Shown here piece by piece: positions 17,421-26,429 of a stretch of DNA of 64,000 nt. The stretch is from Amylibacter sp. IMCC11727 (GTDB lineage: Bacteria > Pseudomonadota > Alphaproteobacteria > Rhodobacterales > Rhodobacteraceae): NCBI RefSeq assembly GCF_029854195.1, contig NZ_CP122960.1, positions 1,680,001-1,744,000 on the forward strand, read 5' to 3'. A program made the position numbers and the translations under genes. The notes under the pieces are model-generated. The model searched no databases. It had not been told where the DNA came from and saw only the letters and a list, made by a program, of their open reading frames with translations. Position 1 is the stretch's first letter. Each line of letters opens with the position of its first letter.

Positions 17421-19259
17421 ATGCGCAAGACCCCCATCACAGATGCAGAAATTGACCGCAAAAGCGGCATGCGGACCATTCGCAAAGTGGCGCCGTATTT
17501 GTGGCCTGCTGACAAGCCGTCTGTCAAAGTTCGTGTGGTGTTGGCGCTGATTGTTTTGGTTCTAGCGCGAGCGGTTTCTGTCGCCACGCCGTTTTATTAC
17601 AAGGCAGCGGTGGATGCGCTGGCCCCTGTGGCCAAAGAGGCGGATCCAGTGTTTTTGTTGGCCATGGGCGCGGTTGGGTTGACCATTGCCTATGGTGTTT
17701 TGCGCCTGTTGGCGGTTGGGTTTAACCAACTGCGGGATGTGATTTTCGCCCGTGTGGGACAGCGGGCATTGCGTAAACTGGCGCTTGAGACATTTGAACA
17801 TATGCACGCGCTGTCTTTGCGGTATCACATTACGCGCAAAACTGGTGGGTTGAGCCGTATTATCGAACGGGGTGTGAAGGGCGTTGAGTTCCTGCTGCGC
17901 TTTATGCTGTTTTCGATTGGGCCGCTTGTGCTCGAATTGTTGATGATTTCGGCGATTTTGTTTTTCGTTTTTGATGTTTGGTATCTGGCGGTGGTGGTGC
18001 TGACCATCGGGATTTACATCTGGTTCACGTTCAAAGTGACCGAGTGGCGCGTGCAAATCCGTAAGGAAATGAACGATCAGGATACGGATGCGAACCAAAA
18101 AGCTATTGATAGTTTGTTGAACTTTGAAACCGTCAAATATTTCGGGGCAGAGCAGCGCGAAGCCATTCGCTACGACGAGAGCATGAAGGGGTATGAAGCG
18201 GCGGCGCTCAAGACCAATTATTCGCTAGCGTTTTTGAACTTTGGGCAATCGTTTTTCATCACCACGGGGTTGGTGATTGTGATGGTGATGGCGGCCATGG
18301 GGGTGCAAAACGGTGATCTGACCGTGGGCGATTTTGTGATGGTGAACGCCTATATGATCCAGATCACTATGCCGCTGAATTTCCTTGGCACGGTATATCG
18401 TGAAATTCGCCAAGCCTTGGTGGATATGGGCGAGATGTTTGATCTGTTGGAGCAACCCGCAGAGGTGACGGACAAGCCAAATGCTAAGGCGCTGAATGTA
18501 ACGGGTGGGCGTATTGCGTTTAAGGGTGTGGATTTTGGATATGACCCTGATCGCCAAATCCTCAAATCGCTCGACTTAGAAGTGAAGCCTGGCCAGACCG
18601 TGGCGGTTGTGGGGCCGTCTGGATCAGGGAAATCCACCATTGGGCGTTTGTTGTTTCGGTTTTACGATGTGAATGAGGGCAGTGTTGCGATTGATGGGCA
18701 AGATATCCGCGATATTACGCAGATTTCGTTGCATGATGCGCTCGGGATTGTGCCCCAAGACACGGTTCTGTTTAACGACACGATTGGGTACAACATCGCC
18801 TATGGGCGCGAGGGCGCGACGCGCGATGATGTGATTGCAGCGGCGAAGGCGGCGAAAATCCATGACTTTGTGGTGGATTTGCCTGACGGGTATGACACCA
18901 CGGTCGGCGAGCGGGGATTGAAGCTGTCGGGTGGTGAAAAGCAGCGTGTTGGGATTGCACGGACCTTGCTGAAAAACCCACCAATCCTGCTTTTGGACGA
19001 GGCCACATCGGCGCTCGATACAGAAACCGAACGGGACATTCAGGATAGTTTGCGGGCTATGGGGCAGGGACGGTCGGTGATTACGATTGCACACCGTCTG
19101 TCCACGGTTGTGGATGCGGATAAGATTGTGGTGCTGGAAGATGGGCATCTGGTGGAGCAGGGCACGCATGATGAACTGCTGGAGCTGGGGGCGCGGTATT
19201 CGAGCATGTGGCATCGCCAACTAGCCGATGAAGAGGATGACGCACCGCAGGTGGCCTAA
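17421..19259 (+). CDS. ABC exporter of the Atm1 / heavy-metal tolerance type (fused permease-ATPase)
   Basis: 612 residues, a half-transporter that would act as a homodimer. Six membrane helices span roughly 30-320, including the segment LSLRYHITRKTGGLSRIIERGVKGVEFLL, very like Atm1/HMT1 exporters of glutathione-linked cargo. The nucleotide-binding domain has Walker A GPSGSGKST, signature LSGGEKQRVGIA, Walker B ILLLDEATSALD and switch AHRLST. AGGAG upstream fixes the start at 17421. Substrate by homology: glutathione polysulfide or metal-glutathione complexes; not proven here. Confidence 0.9.
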   Translation: MRKTPITDAEIDRKSGMRTIRKVAPYLWPADKPSVKVRVVLALIVLVLARAVSVATPFYYKAAVDALAPVAKEADPVFLLAMGAVGLTIAYGVLRLLAVGFNQLRDVIFARVGQRALRKLALETFEHMHALSLRYHITRKTGGLSRIIERGVKGVEFLLRFMLFSIGPLVLELLMISAILFFVFDVWYLAVVVLTIGIYIWFTFKVTEWRVQIRKEMNDQDTDANQKAIDSLLNFETVKYFGAEQREAIRYDESMKGYEAAALKTNYSLAFLNFGQSFFITTGLVIVMVMAAMGVQNGDLTVGDFVMVNAYMIQITMPLNFLGTVYREIRQALVDMGEMFDLLEQPAEVTDKPNAKALNVTGGRIAFKGVDFGYDPDRQILKSLDLEVKPGQTVAVVGPSGSGKSTIGRLLFRFYDVNEGSVAIDGQDIRDITQISLHDALGIVPQDTVLFNDTIGYNIAYGREGATRDDVIAAAKAAKIHDFVVDLPDGYDTTVGERGLKLSGGEKQRVGIARTLLKNPPILLLDEATSALDTETERDIQDSLRAMGQGRSVITIAHRLSTVVDADKIVVLEDGHLVEQGTHDELLELGARYSSMWHRQLADEEDDAPQVA

Positions 19260-19314
19260 CGGCGCCGCTTGCGCGGCATTCCATGAGCCGCTGGCGCGGC
19301 GGTTCGCTCCGCTT

Positions 19315-19338
19315 GGGGGATATTTTAGGCCAGAAGAA
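19315..19338 (+). repeat. Copy of a dispersed 3'-end motif (divergent)
   Basis: GGGGGATATTTTAGGCCAGA then AGAA, downstream of the Atm1-like gene. It resembles the better copies at 29521, 35651 and 51157, all lying just beyond gene 3' ends. Confidence 0.5.
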
Positions 19339-19343
19339 TGTTG

Positions 19344-19371
19344 AAAGGCGCGGTGTTTGAACCGCGCCTTT
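19344..19371. terminator. Bidirectional terminator between the Atm1-like exporter and the RND pump
   Basis: 11-bp perfect stem AAAGGCGCGGT / ACCGCGCCTTT with a 6-nt loop, followed by CTTTT; the A-run on the other side supports use by the convergent RND gene as well. Confidence 0.92.
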
Positions 19372-19374
19372 CTT

Positions 19375-22300
19375 TTATTCGGCAGCTTTTAACGGGGTGA
19401 CAGGGGCAGGATCAGGAGCTTCGACCAAAGGTTCGGGGCCGTTGTCTGCTATGTCTTCCCATGTGAGTTCTGCCGCTTGGGCTTTCTTGGTGGCTTTGCG
19501 TTGGACGCGGTTTTTCGCAACCTTGCTTTGTGCGCCAGCGATGAGTGAGCCGACGGTTGTGCCACCAAGGTAGGCGCCTTCGGCCACCCAAACGCGGAAG
19601 GCAAGCATGGAGGGCGTAAAGACAAGCGTGAGGACCGTAGCAATGCCAAGGCCAAACACAACGGCGGTGGCCAGTTGTTTCCACCAAAGCGCTGTGGGTG
19701 CATCAATGGAATAGCCGCCATTGGCAAAGTCGATGGAGAGACCAATCATCATGGGGGCAAGACCCGCCATTGTGGTGATCGTGGTCAAAAGAACAGGGCG
19801 AATGCGGTCTTCGGCGGTGCGCACGATGGCCTGCAAACGCGGCATGTATTTGGCGTATTCCTGATAGGTGTCGATAAGCACAATGTTGTTGTTCACCACG
19901 ATCCCTGCCAAGGCGACGATGCCTGTACCCGTCATGATGATCGAGAAGGTTTGATCCATCACAAGCATGCCGATCAGCACACCTGTTGTGGACAAAACCA
20001 CGGCAAGCAAAACCAGAACGGAGTTGTAGATCGAGTTGAATTGCGCGAGCAGAATAACAAACATCAGACCCAAAGCGCCCATGAAGGCCTTGCCCAAAAA
20101 GGCAGCGGATTCTTCTTCGTCTTCTTGGTCGCCTTCCCATTTCCAGTTCACACCGTTGGGCAGGTCTGCTTCTTCTTCGAGCCATTTGGTCATGGCGGCG
20201 ATAGCAATGGAGCCGCTGAAGGGTTTTGCGCCCGCTTCGTCTGCATCTACAAATTCACCGTCGGCATTCACGAAGAGCGTGGCATCCACGTCTGATTTCA
20301 CATCGAAATACCGTTGGGAATCCGCGCGGTCGATTTGGCCGAGTTTTTGCACAGGGGTGCGGGTGATAAAGTTTGACAGCGGGATCAGGCCAGAGGCGGT
20401 ACGCACTCGCAGCGTGTCGATGGTGGACAAGATGCGATCCTGTTCGGGGAGGCGGACGCGGATTTCGATTTCTTCATCCGAAGAGTCCACACGCATAGTA
20501 TCCAGCAAGAGGCCACGGGTGACGAGCTGAACCATTGCGCCTACGGAGAGTACATCGGCGCCGTAGCGGCCTGCGCGTTCCACATCCACGTCAATTTGCC
20601 AGTCGATACCGGGCAGGGGGCGCGTGTCTTCGATTTGGGTGAGGCCTTTGGTGGCTTCGAATTTGGCGCGTACGATTTCAGCGGCGGCGAGCAATTGATC
20701 CCAGTCTTCGCCTTTGAGGCGCAGGTTTAGGGGTTTGCCAGAGGCGGGGCCCATAGCTTGTTCGGTGACTTCGGCTTGGATGCCTGGGATGTTTTTGATG
20801 CGTTCGTTGATTTCGTCCAAAATGCCTTGACCCGAGCCGATAGGACGTTCGGACCAGTTCACCAGTTCGATTTGCACTTGGCCGATGGTGTCGATGGGCG
20901 GGGCAGCGCCACCTGTGTTTTGCGACAGCCCACCTTCGCCTGCGAATGCGAAAGTGCTTTCGATGTATTTCACGTCTTTGATGCTGGCCTCGACCTGACG
21001 CAAAAGCTGGTCTTTTTCGTCAAGGGACAGGTTCCCGCGTGCGCGAACATAAGCGTTGGCGCGTTCGGGTTCGGTGGTGACGAAGAATTCGGTGCCTTTA
21101 GAGTTTTCACCGAATACAGAGAACACCATCATGACAAAGCCTAAAACGGCGATGATCGAAACAACTGGCATGATCGGGTTGCCTGTAATGGCGTGAATGA
21201 ACCAGCCAAATGGCGAGCGTTTGTAGCCTGCTTGGACTTTCTTTTCCTTGCGAAGGGGGGTGATGGAGCCTCCTGTGATCGCCAAAGCTAAACATGCAAT
21301 CAGGAAGGACGGTGCTGAGCCGAGGACTTCGCCACGCAACAGCATGAGAACGCTTGAGAACAGCAGCGCCGCGCTGGCTGCAAACAGTGCAAGACGGATC
21401 GTCCAATGCAGTTTTGCGCGCATCGCGGATGCGATGTTTTCAAGCAGCGCCGAGACACGCCCTGCAACGCCACCAACGACGGGCAGGTAGACGAGAGCCA
21501 CGAGGAGAGACGCAGAGAGGACAAAGATCAAGGTGATCGGGAGCATGCGCATGAATTCACCCGGCACACCCGGCCAGAACAGCATGGGCAAGAAGGCGCA
21601 GAGCGTTGTGGCGGTGGAGGAGATGATCGGCCAGAACATGCGTTTGGCCGCGGCGGCATAGGCGCGCATGGGGCCGACACCTTTGGATATTTCCTTGTCA
21701 GCGTATTCAACGACAACAATGGCACCGTCCACCAGCATCCCCACTGCGAGGATGAGACCAAACATCACCATGTTCGAAATGGAAATGCCAGACAGCGCCA
21801 TCAGCGCAAACGCAAGCAGGAAGGATGTCGGAATGGCAAAGCCAACGAGCAGGGCCGAACGCACGCCAAGGGCTGCTAAGATGACGATCATCACGAGGGC
21901 AACGGCGGTGAAAACCGAGGCTTCGAGTTGGCTGACCATATCGGCCACTTGGTTTGATTCATCCATGGAAAAGCTGACTTGGATTGAATCTTGCAGCTCT
22001 TCTGGCCAATCCGCTTTGGCGTCGTTCACCAGTTGGCGCACGTCCGTTACGGTGTTGATGAGGTTGAAACCTTTGCGTTTGACAACTTGCAGCGCCACCG
22101 TGGTTTGCCCGTTGTAGCGGGCGGTGCCGAGGCGATCTTCGAAGGTGAGGCGGATGTCTGCGAGATCACGCAGGGTGATGACGCTGTCGCCGTTAACCTT
22201 TACGGGCAGGTTATAGACGTCTTGGGGCTCATCAAAGGCTGATGGGATTTTGACGGAGAATGCGCCGTTGGCGGTTTCCACTTCGCCTGCGGCGATCAAT

Positions 22301-22932
22301 TGGTTGTTGTTGGTGACAACGTTGATCAATTCACCAGCGGTGACGTTGTAAGCTTCGAGTTTGAGGGGGTCGATCAGAACTTCGAGCATTTCATCGCGGT
22401 GCCCAGCGAGGCCTGCTTCGAGCACGCCTGAGTGGCCTTCGATGTCGTCTTGCAGGTCTTTGGCTACACGCAGCAACGTGCGTTCAGGGATTTGGCCGGA
22501 AAGGGACACGACAAGGATCGGGAACTGAGAGAAGTTGAATTCGTCGATTGTGTATTGTTCGCCGCCTTCGGGGAAGTCTGCTTCGGCTTGATTTACCTTA
22601 TCGCGCACGTTGGCGATGGTGGCGGTTTTGTCCCAGCCAAATTCAAACTCCATCACCACAAGGGCATAGTTTTCAGAGGCGATGCCTGAAATTGTCTTTA
22701 GGCCATCCAATTCTGAGAGTTTGGATTCCAGCGGTTTGACGAGGAGTTTTTCGCTGTCTTCCGCAGAGATGCCCGGAAATGGGACCGAAACAAAGAGAGC
22801 GGGGACGTCAATGTCGGGTTCGCCTTCTTTTGGCAGTGTCGCATAGGAATAGCCCCCTGCAATCAGGGACAATGCGATAAAAGCGAAGATCATTCGCGCG
22901 CGGGCAGAGGCCCAATCTACAAGGCCAGTCAT
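19375..22932 (-). CDS. RND-family efflux transporter permease
   Basis: 1185 residues with AcrB-like architecture: an N-terminal helix, a periplasmic loop, a membrane cluster, a second loop and a C-terminal membrane cluster. Visible elements are LPKEGEPDIDVPALFVSVPFPGISAED near the N-terminus and the helix-4 motif GMLVDGAIVVVEYADKEI. The second of the two usual acidic proton-relay residues is Gly (VDG rather than VDD). The C-terminus is unusually long and charged. The start at 22932 overlaps the upstream adaptor stop (ATGA). It exports unknown compounds with the adaptor and an outer-membrane factor not in this window. Confidence 0.93.
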   Translation of the reverse strand: MTGLVDWASARARMIFAFIALSLIAGGYSYATLPKEGEPDIDVPALFVSVPFPGISAEDSEKLLVKPLESKLSELDGLKTISGIASENYALVVMEFEFGWDKTATIANVRDKVNQAEADFPEGGEQYTIDEFNFSQFPILVVSLSGQIPERTLLRVAKDLQDDIEGHSGVLEAGLAGHRDEMLEVLIDPLKLEAYNVTAGELINVVTNNNQLIAAGEVETANGAFSVKIPSAFDEPQDVYNLPVKVNGDSVITLRDLADIRLTFEDRLGTARYNGQTTVALQVVKRKGFNLINTVTDVRQLVNDAKADWPEELQDSIQVSFSMDESNQVADMVSQLEASVFTAVALVMIVILAALGVRSALLVGFAIPTSFLLAFALMALSGISISNMVMFGLILAVGMLVDGAIVVVEYADKEISKGVGPMRAYAAAAKRMFWPIISSTATTLCAFLPMLFWPGVPGEFMRMLPITLIFVLSASLLVALVYLPVVGGVAGRVSALLENIASAMRAKLHWTIRLALFAASAALLFSSVLMLLRGEVLGSAPSFLIACLALAITGGSITPLRKEKKVQAGYKRSPFGWFIHAITGNPIMPVVSIIAVLGFVMMVFSVFGENSKGTEFFVTTEPERANAYVRARGNLSLDEKDQLLRQVEASIKDVKYIESTFAFAGEGGLSQNTGGAAPPIDTIGQVQIELVNWSERPIGSGQGILDEINERIKNIPGIQAEVTEQAMGPASGKPLNLRLKGEDWDQLLAAAEIVRAKFEATKGLTQIEDTRPLPGIDWQIDVDVERAGRYGADVLSVGAMVQLVTRGLLLDTMRVDSSDEEIEIRVRLPEQDRILSTIDTLRVRTASGLIPLSNFITRTPVQKLGQIDRADSQRYFDVKSDVDATLFVNADGEFVDADEAGAKPFSGSIAIAAMTKWLEEEADLPNGVNWKWEGDQEDEEESAAFLGKAFMGALGLMFVILLAQFNSIYNSVLVLLAVVLSTTGVLIGMLVMDQTFSIIMTGTGIVALAGIVVNNNIVLIDTYQEYAKYMPRLQAIVRTAEDRIRPVLLTTITTMAGLAPMMIGLSIDFANGGYSIDAPTALWWKQLATAVVFGLGIATVLTLVFTPSMLAFRVWVAEGAYLGGTTVGSLIAGAQSKVAKNRVQRKATKKAQAAELTWEDIADNGPEPLVEAPDPAPVTPLKAAE

Positions 22933-24020
22933 GACTCGTCCTGTTGGTAGGTAACGGTGACGCGCCGTCCTGTGACGACATATTCTTGGCCCACGACGAT
23001 CACTTCTGCGGTTTCGCCAAGGCCAGAGACCCAAAACCCATCTGAGGTTTCGTTGATGATGTTCACAGGCATGAATTTGGCGGTTTCGCCGTTTACGACA
23101 CGCACGCCAATGACGCCTTCATCGTTAAGCGTAAGCGAGGATTGCGGCAGCAAGTGACCCGTTTCACCAGAAAGAGCAATGTAGATTTCAGCGGTGGAAC
23201 CGTCGCGGATTTTTAAGTTCTCGTTTGGAACCGTTACCTCGACCTTGAAGGTGCGGGTTTGGGGATCGGAGCTGCGAGAAATGAACGTCAGTTTGCCCAC
23301 AACGGTTTCGCCGCCAATCAAGCGCGCACCTGCTGTGCCGCCAACGGCTATGCGTTTGACCTGTTGTTCAGTGGCAAAGCCCACAAGTTTGATCGGGTTG
23401 AGTTCCAAAATGCGGGCGCATGTGGCGCCGGGCTGCATCAAAGCACCAAATTCTGCGGTATCCGTTTCCAAGATGCCCGAAAACGGGGCGTGGATTTCCA
23501 GATGATCCATTTCTTTTTCGGCACGATCGACGGCGGCTTGGGCTGCTTCAAGTTGTGCGACGCGAGAAATGGCGGTGGTTTCAGACGCATAGCCCTTTTG
23601 GACAAGGCTGGCGGAGGCGTTGTTGTTTGCTTGTGCTTCGGCCAATCGGGCCTTTGCTTCGGCGAGGGATGCCTTTTTCGTGCCTTCGTCCAAACGGCAG
23701 AGCAGTTCGCCTTCGCCCACCATTGTACCTGCGCGCAATGGGGTTGAAATGACTTGTCCGCTGGTTTCAGATTTTACATCCAGCAAACGGAAAGCTGCGG
23801 TTTGACCCCGCAGTACAATGCCCCGCTCAACAGGTTTCGCTTTTGATTTCAGGACCATAACAGAGACAGGAGGTTTGTCTTCGATGCGGTTTGAAACGGG
23901 TTCTTCGACGGTTTCTTCTTTTTCGACTCCAGCAAAAGCCAGCAGGGTTTCGCGTTCTAAGATCAGCATGTAGGTGAAAGCGCAGACCAAAGCCGCAGTT
24001 AAGAAGGGGGTAAATCGCAT
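22929..24020 (-). CDS. RND efflux periplasmic adaptor (membrane fusion protein)
   Basis: 363 residues: an N-terminal membrane anchor (FLTAALVCAFTYMLIL), a lipoyl-like half (TSGQVISTPLRAGTMVGEGELLCRLDE), an alpha-helical hairpin rich in Ala/Glu (about 130-180), the second lipoyl half (IHAPFSGILETDTAEFGALMQPGATCARI) and beta-barrel domains. It links the RND pump to an outer-membrane channel. It is translationally coupled to the downstream pump. Confidence 0.93.
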   Translation of the reverse strand: MRFTPFLTAALVCAFTYMLILERETLLAFAGVEKEETVEEPVSNRIEDKPPVSVMVLKSKAKPVERGIVLRGQTAAFRLLDVKSETSGQVISTPLRAGTMVGEGELLCRLDEGTKKASLAEAKARLAEAQANNNASASLVQKGYASETTAISRVAQLEAAQAAVDRAEKEMDHLEIHAPFSGILETDTAEFGALMQPGATCARILELNPIKLVGFATEQQVKRIAVGGTAGARLIGGETVVGKLTFISRSSDPQTRTFKVEVTVPNENLKIRDGSTAEIYIALSGETGHLLPQSSLTLNDEGVIGVRVVNGETAKFMPVNIINETSDGFWVSGLGETAEVIVVGQEYVVTGRRVTVTYQQDES

Positions 24021-24230
24021 GTTCGTAACCTCTGGCCCTTAAAAACAAGATATGCTGCGGGCGTAAATAAGCACTGCTCTCTAAATAGGGGGATGGTGGG
24101 GGGGTGGCAAGAGAGCAATGCTTATTTTCTGTTCAAATCGTTGAAAGGTCGCAGGCAAGCGGTAAATGCGCCTTGGCAAAGGGTCCTGCTTCGCAGTAGG
24201 GTCCGCGCGAATTCTGGTCAGGAGACAGAC

Positions 24231-24902
24231 GTGAGCGATACCGATTCCTTTATTGAAGAAGTGACCGAAGAAGTTCGGCGGGAACAGCTGTTTAAATACG
24301 TCCGCCGCTATGGGTGGATCGCGATTGTTTTGGTTTTGGGTGTTGTGGCCCTGACGGCGTATTACGAATACCAAAAGGCAACAACAACGCGGATGGCGCA
24401 AGAATTGGGTGATCGGTTGGTGTCTGCCATTGATGAAGAAGATCCAGCGGCGCGGGCTAAAGCATTGGCCGTTATTGCCCCTGAAGCGGGTGATGCGCGG
24501 ATTATCGTTGATTTGCGCCGTGCCAGCGATTTGGTTGATGCAGGTGACACAGCGGCCGCGATTGAAGTGTTTGAATCCGTTGCGAACAGCGGTGCGAATG
24601 CGGCCTATGCAGATATGGCGCTGTTAAAAGCGATCATCCTGAAAGGCAAAGACCAAGACGCCACAGAACGGGATGCGACATTGGCACAGTTGGCCGCGCC
24701 CGGTGCGTTGTATCGTCCATTGGCAATGGAACAGCAGGGGTTGTTTGCCCTTTCCGATGGAAATCAGGACAAAGCGGTCGAGATTTTCACTGAATTATAC
24801 CAAGACAGCGAGATCACAGATGCGTTGCAAAATCGGGCCACACAGATGCTTGTTGCCTTGGGTGCTGATGTACCCACGGTGACGTCACTGTTGCCTGAAT
24901 AA
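24231..24902 (+). CDS. YfgM-like membrane-anchored TPR protein
   Basis: 223 residues. A short cytoplasmic N-terminus with VRREQLFKYVRRYGWIAIVLVLGVVALTAY (one membrane helix) is followed by a periplasmic helical TPR-like domain. The GTG start at 24231 is preceded by AGGAGA. Homologues (YfgM/AncA in E. coli) bind the SecYEG translocon and periplasmic chaperones. The order yfgM-bamB-der matches E. coli and supports the assignment. Confidence 0.85.
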   Translation: MSDTDSFIEEVTEEVRREQLFKYVRRYGWIAIVLVLGVVALTAYYEYQKATTTRMAQELGDRLVSAIDEEDPAARAKALAVIAPEAGDARIIVDLRRASDLVDAGDTAAAIEVFESVANSGANAAYADMALLKAIILKGKDQDATERDATLAQLAAPGALYRPLAMEQQGLFALSDGNQDKAVEIFTELYQDSEITDALQNRATQMLVALGADVPTVTSLLPE

Positions 24903-24990
24903 GATGCGAAGGGTTTGATTGCTTTTTCAGTGAGAACCTTGCACAAATAAACCAGCAATTGGGTCAACCAATAAGATTAAGGCAAAGCGG

Positions 24991-26349
24991 GTGGCGAAGA
25001 CGATGACAGGACAGACGATAAAATTCGGGCAGGCGGTGATGATGTCGCTGTTGGCGGGTGCAGTTTTGTTTGGCTGTGCGCAGCGTGAAGCCCCGTTGGA
25101 AGGCGAGCGGCTCGATCTGCGTGCGCCAAACTTGCAAGTTGGGGAAGAAGCACCTGAGGTCGAAGAAGAAGAGGTGCGCATTGACAAGCTGTCTTTGGCA
25201 TCCCCGGCGACGAATTCAGAATGGACCCATCGCAATGGGTCCGCGCAGCATTTGATCCGGCATCCTGCCCTTGGACGCAGCCTGACACGGGTTTGGAGCG
25301 CGAACATCGGTTCTGGTAACTCCAAAAAGCACTTTGTGACCGCAAGCCCGATTGTTGCGGGTGGCCGTGTTTTCACAATGGATGCCAATTCTGGTGTGCG
25401 GGCGTTCACCACAGCGGGCGCGCCTGTTTGGGCGGTTGATCTGACCCCGCCTAATGAGAAATCAAACGAGGCGTCAGGGGGCGGTTTGGCCTTTGGTGGT
25501 GGCGTTTTGGCTGTGACCACGGGCCACGGCGAAGTGATCGCCATGGACCCTGCATCAGGTGCGGTGCGCTGGCGTCATCAAATGACAGGCGCGATTTCTG
25601 CGGATCCTGTGATTGTTGGAAACACAATTGTTGCTGTGGCCCGTAACAATGTGGCGCTGGGGTTAGACATTAAGAATGGCCGAATTCGCTGGCAACAAGT
25701 CAGCCCGGGCAACACCGCAGGTGTGGCAGGGGCAGGGGCACCAGCGGCCAAAGGGAAATTGGCTGTGATCCCGTTCTCTTCTGGGGAATTGGTTGGCACT
25801 GTGGCGTCAAACGGGTTGCGCGCGTGGAGCGGGTCTGTTTCTGGCGGCAACAAAGGTTTGGCGCGCAACTTGGTTGCTGATATTTCTGGCGATCCTGTGA
25901 TTGATGGGCGCACGGTTTATGTTGCGAACCAGACAGGGCGGCTCGCGGCGATGGATCGTCGGTCTGGGGAGCGGATTTGGACCGCGAAAGACGGGTCGTA
26001 TACTCCTGTGTGGCCAGCGGGCGGCGCGGTGTTCATGATCACGGATCGTTTTGCGGTAAAACGGTTGAATGCGTCTGACGGGACCGAAGTGTGGTCCCAA
26101 GAATTGCCTGACTTTAAATCAGAAAGGGACCGCCGCAAACGCGCAACCTATGCGTATTTCGGGCCCGTTGTGGCAGGTGGCCAAGTGTGGGTTGGCGGCA
26201 GCGATGGTTTGTTGCGCAGCTATAACCCTGTGGATGGCACGCTGACGGGTACGTTTGATATTCCAGGTGGTGCGGCATCCCAGCCTGCCATTGCTGGCAA
26301 TCGGCTGTATATCCTGTCTGGCAACGGTCAAATTCACGCCTTCCAATAA
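24991..26349 (+). CDS. bamB: Outer-membrane protein assembly factor BamB
   Basis: About 452 residues; a lipoprotein signal ends in AGAVLFGC. The rest is a PQQ-like beta-propeller with repeats such as GRVFTMDANSGVRAF, GEVIAMDPASGAVRW, NNVALGLDIKNGRIRW and GRLAAMDRRSGERIW. It is a lipid-anchored scaffold of the BAM complex that inserts beta-barrel proteins. The start is GTG at 24991 or ATG at 25003. It lies between yfgM and der as in E. coli. Confidence 0.93.
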   Translation: MAKTMTGQTIKFGQAVMMSLLAGAVLFGCAQREAPLEGERLDLRAPNLQVGEEAPEVEEEEVRIDKLSLASPATNSEWTHRNGSAQHLIRHPALGRSLTRVWSANIGSGNSKKHFVTASPIVAGGRVFTMDANSGVRAFTTAGAPVWAVDLTPPNEKSNEASGGGLAFGGGVLAVTTGHGEVIAMDPASGAVRWRHQMTGAISADPVIVGNTIVAVARNNVALGLDIKNGRIRWQQVSPGNTAGVAGAGAPAAKGKLAVIPFSSGELVGTVASNGLRAWSGSVSGGNKGLARNLVADISGDPVIDGRTVYVANQTGRLAAMDRRSGERIWTAKDGSYTPVWPAGGAVFMITDRFAVKRLNASDGTEVWSQELPDFKSERDRRKRATYAYFGPVVAGGQVWVGGSDGLLRSYNPVDGTLTGTFDIPGGAASQPAIAGNRLYILSGNGQIHAFQ

Positions 26350-26355
26350 GGGCAC

Positions 26356-26374
26356 GGGGCCCAAGCCCCTTTTC
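26356..26374 (+). terminator. Probable weak terminator after bamB
   Basis: Short stem GGGGC / GCCCC with loop CCAA followed by TTTTC. The stem is only 5 bp, so it may allow partial read-through to der. Confidence 0.5.
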
Positions 26375-26429
26375 ATTAAATCCGCAATGGGCTAGACGGC
26401 ACGTCTAACCATAAGCACAGGTGTGTAAA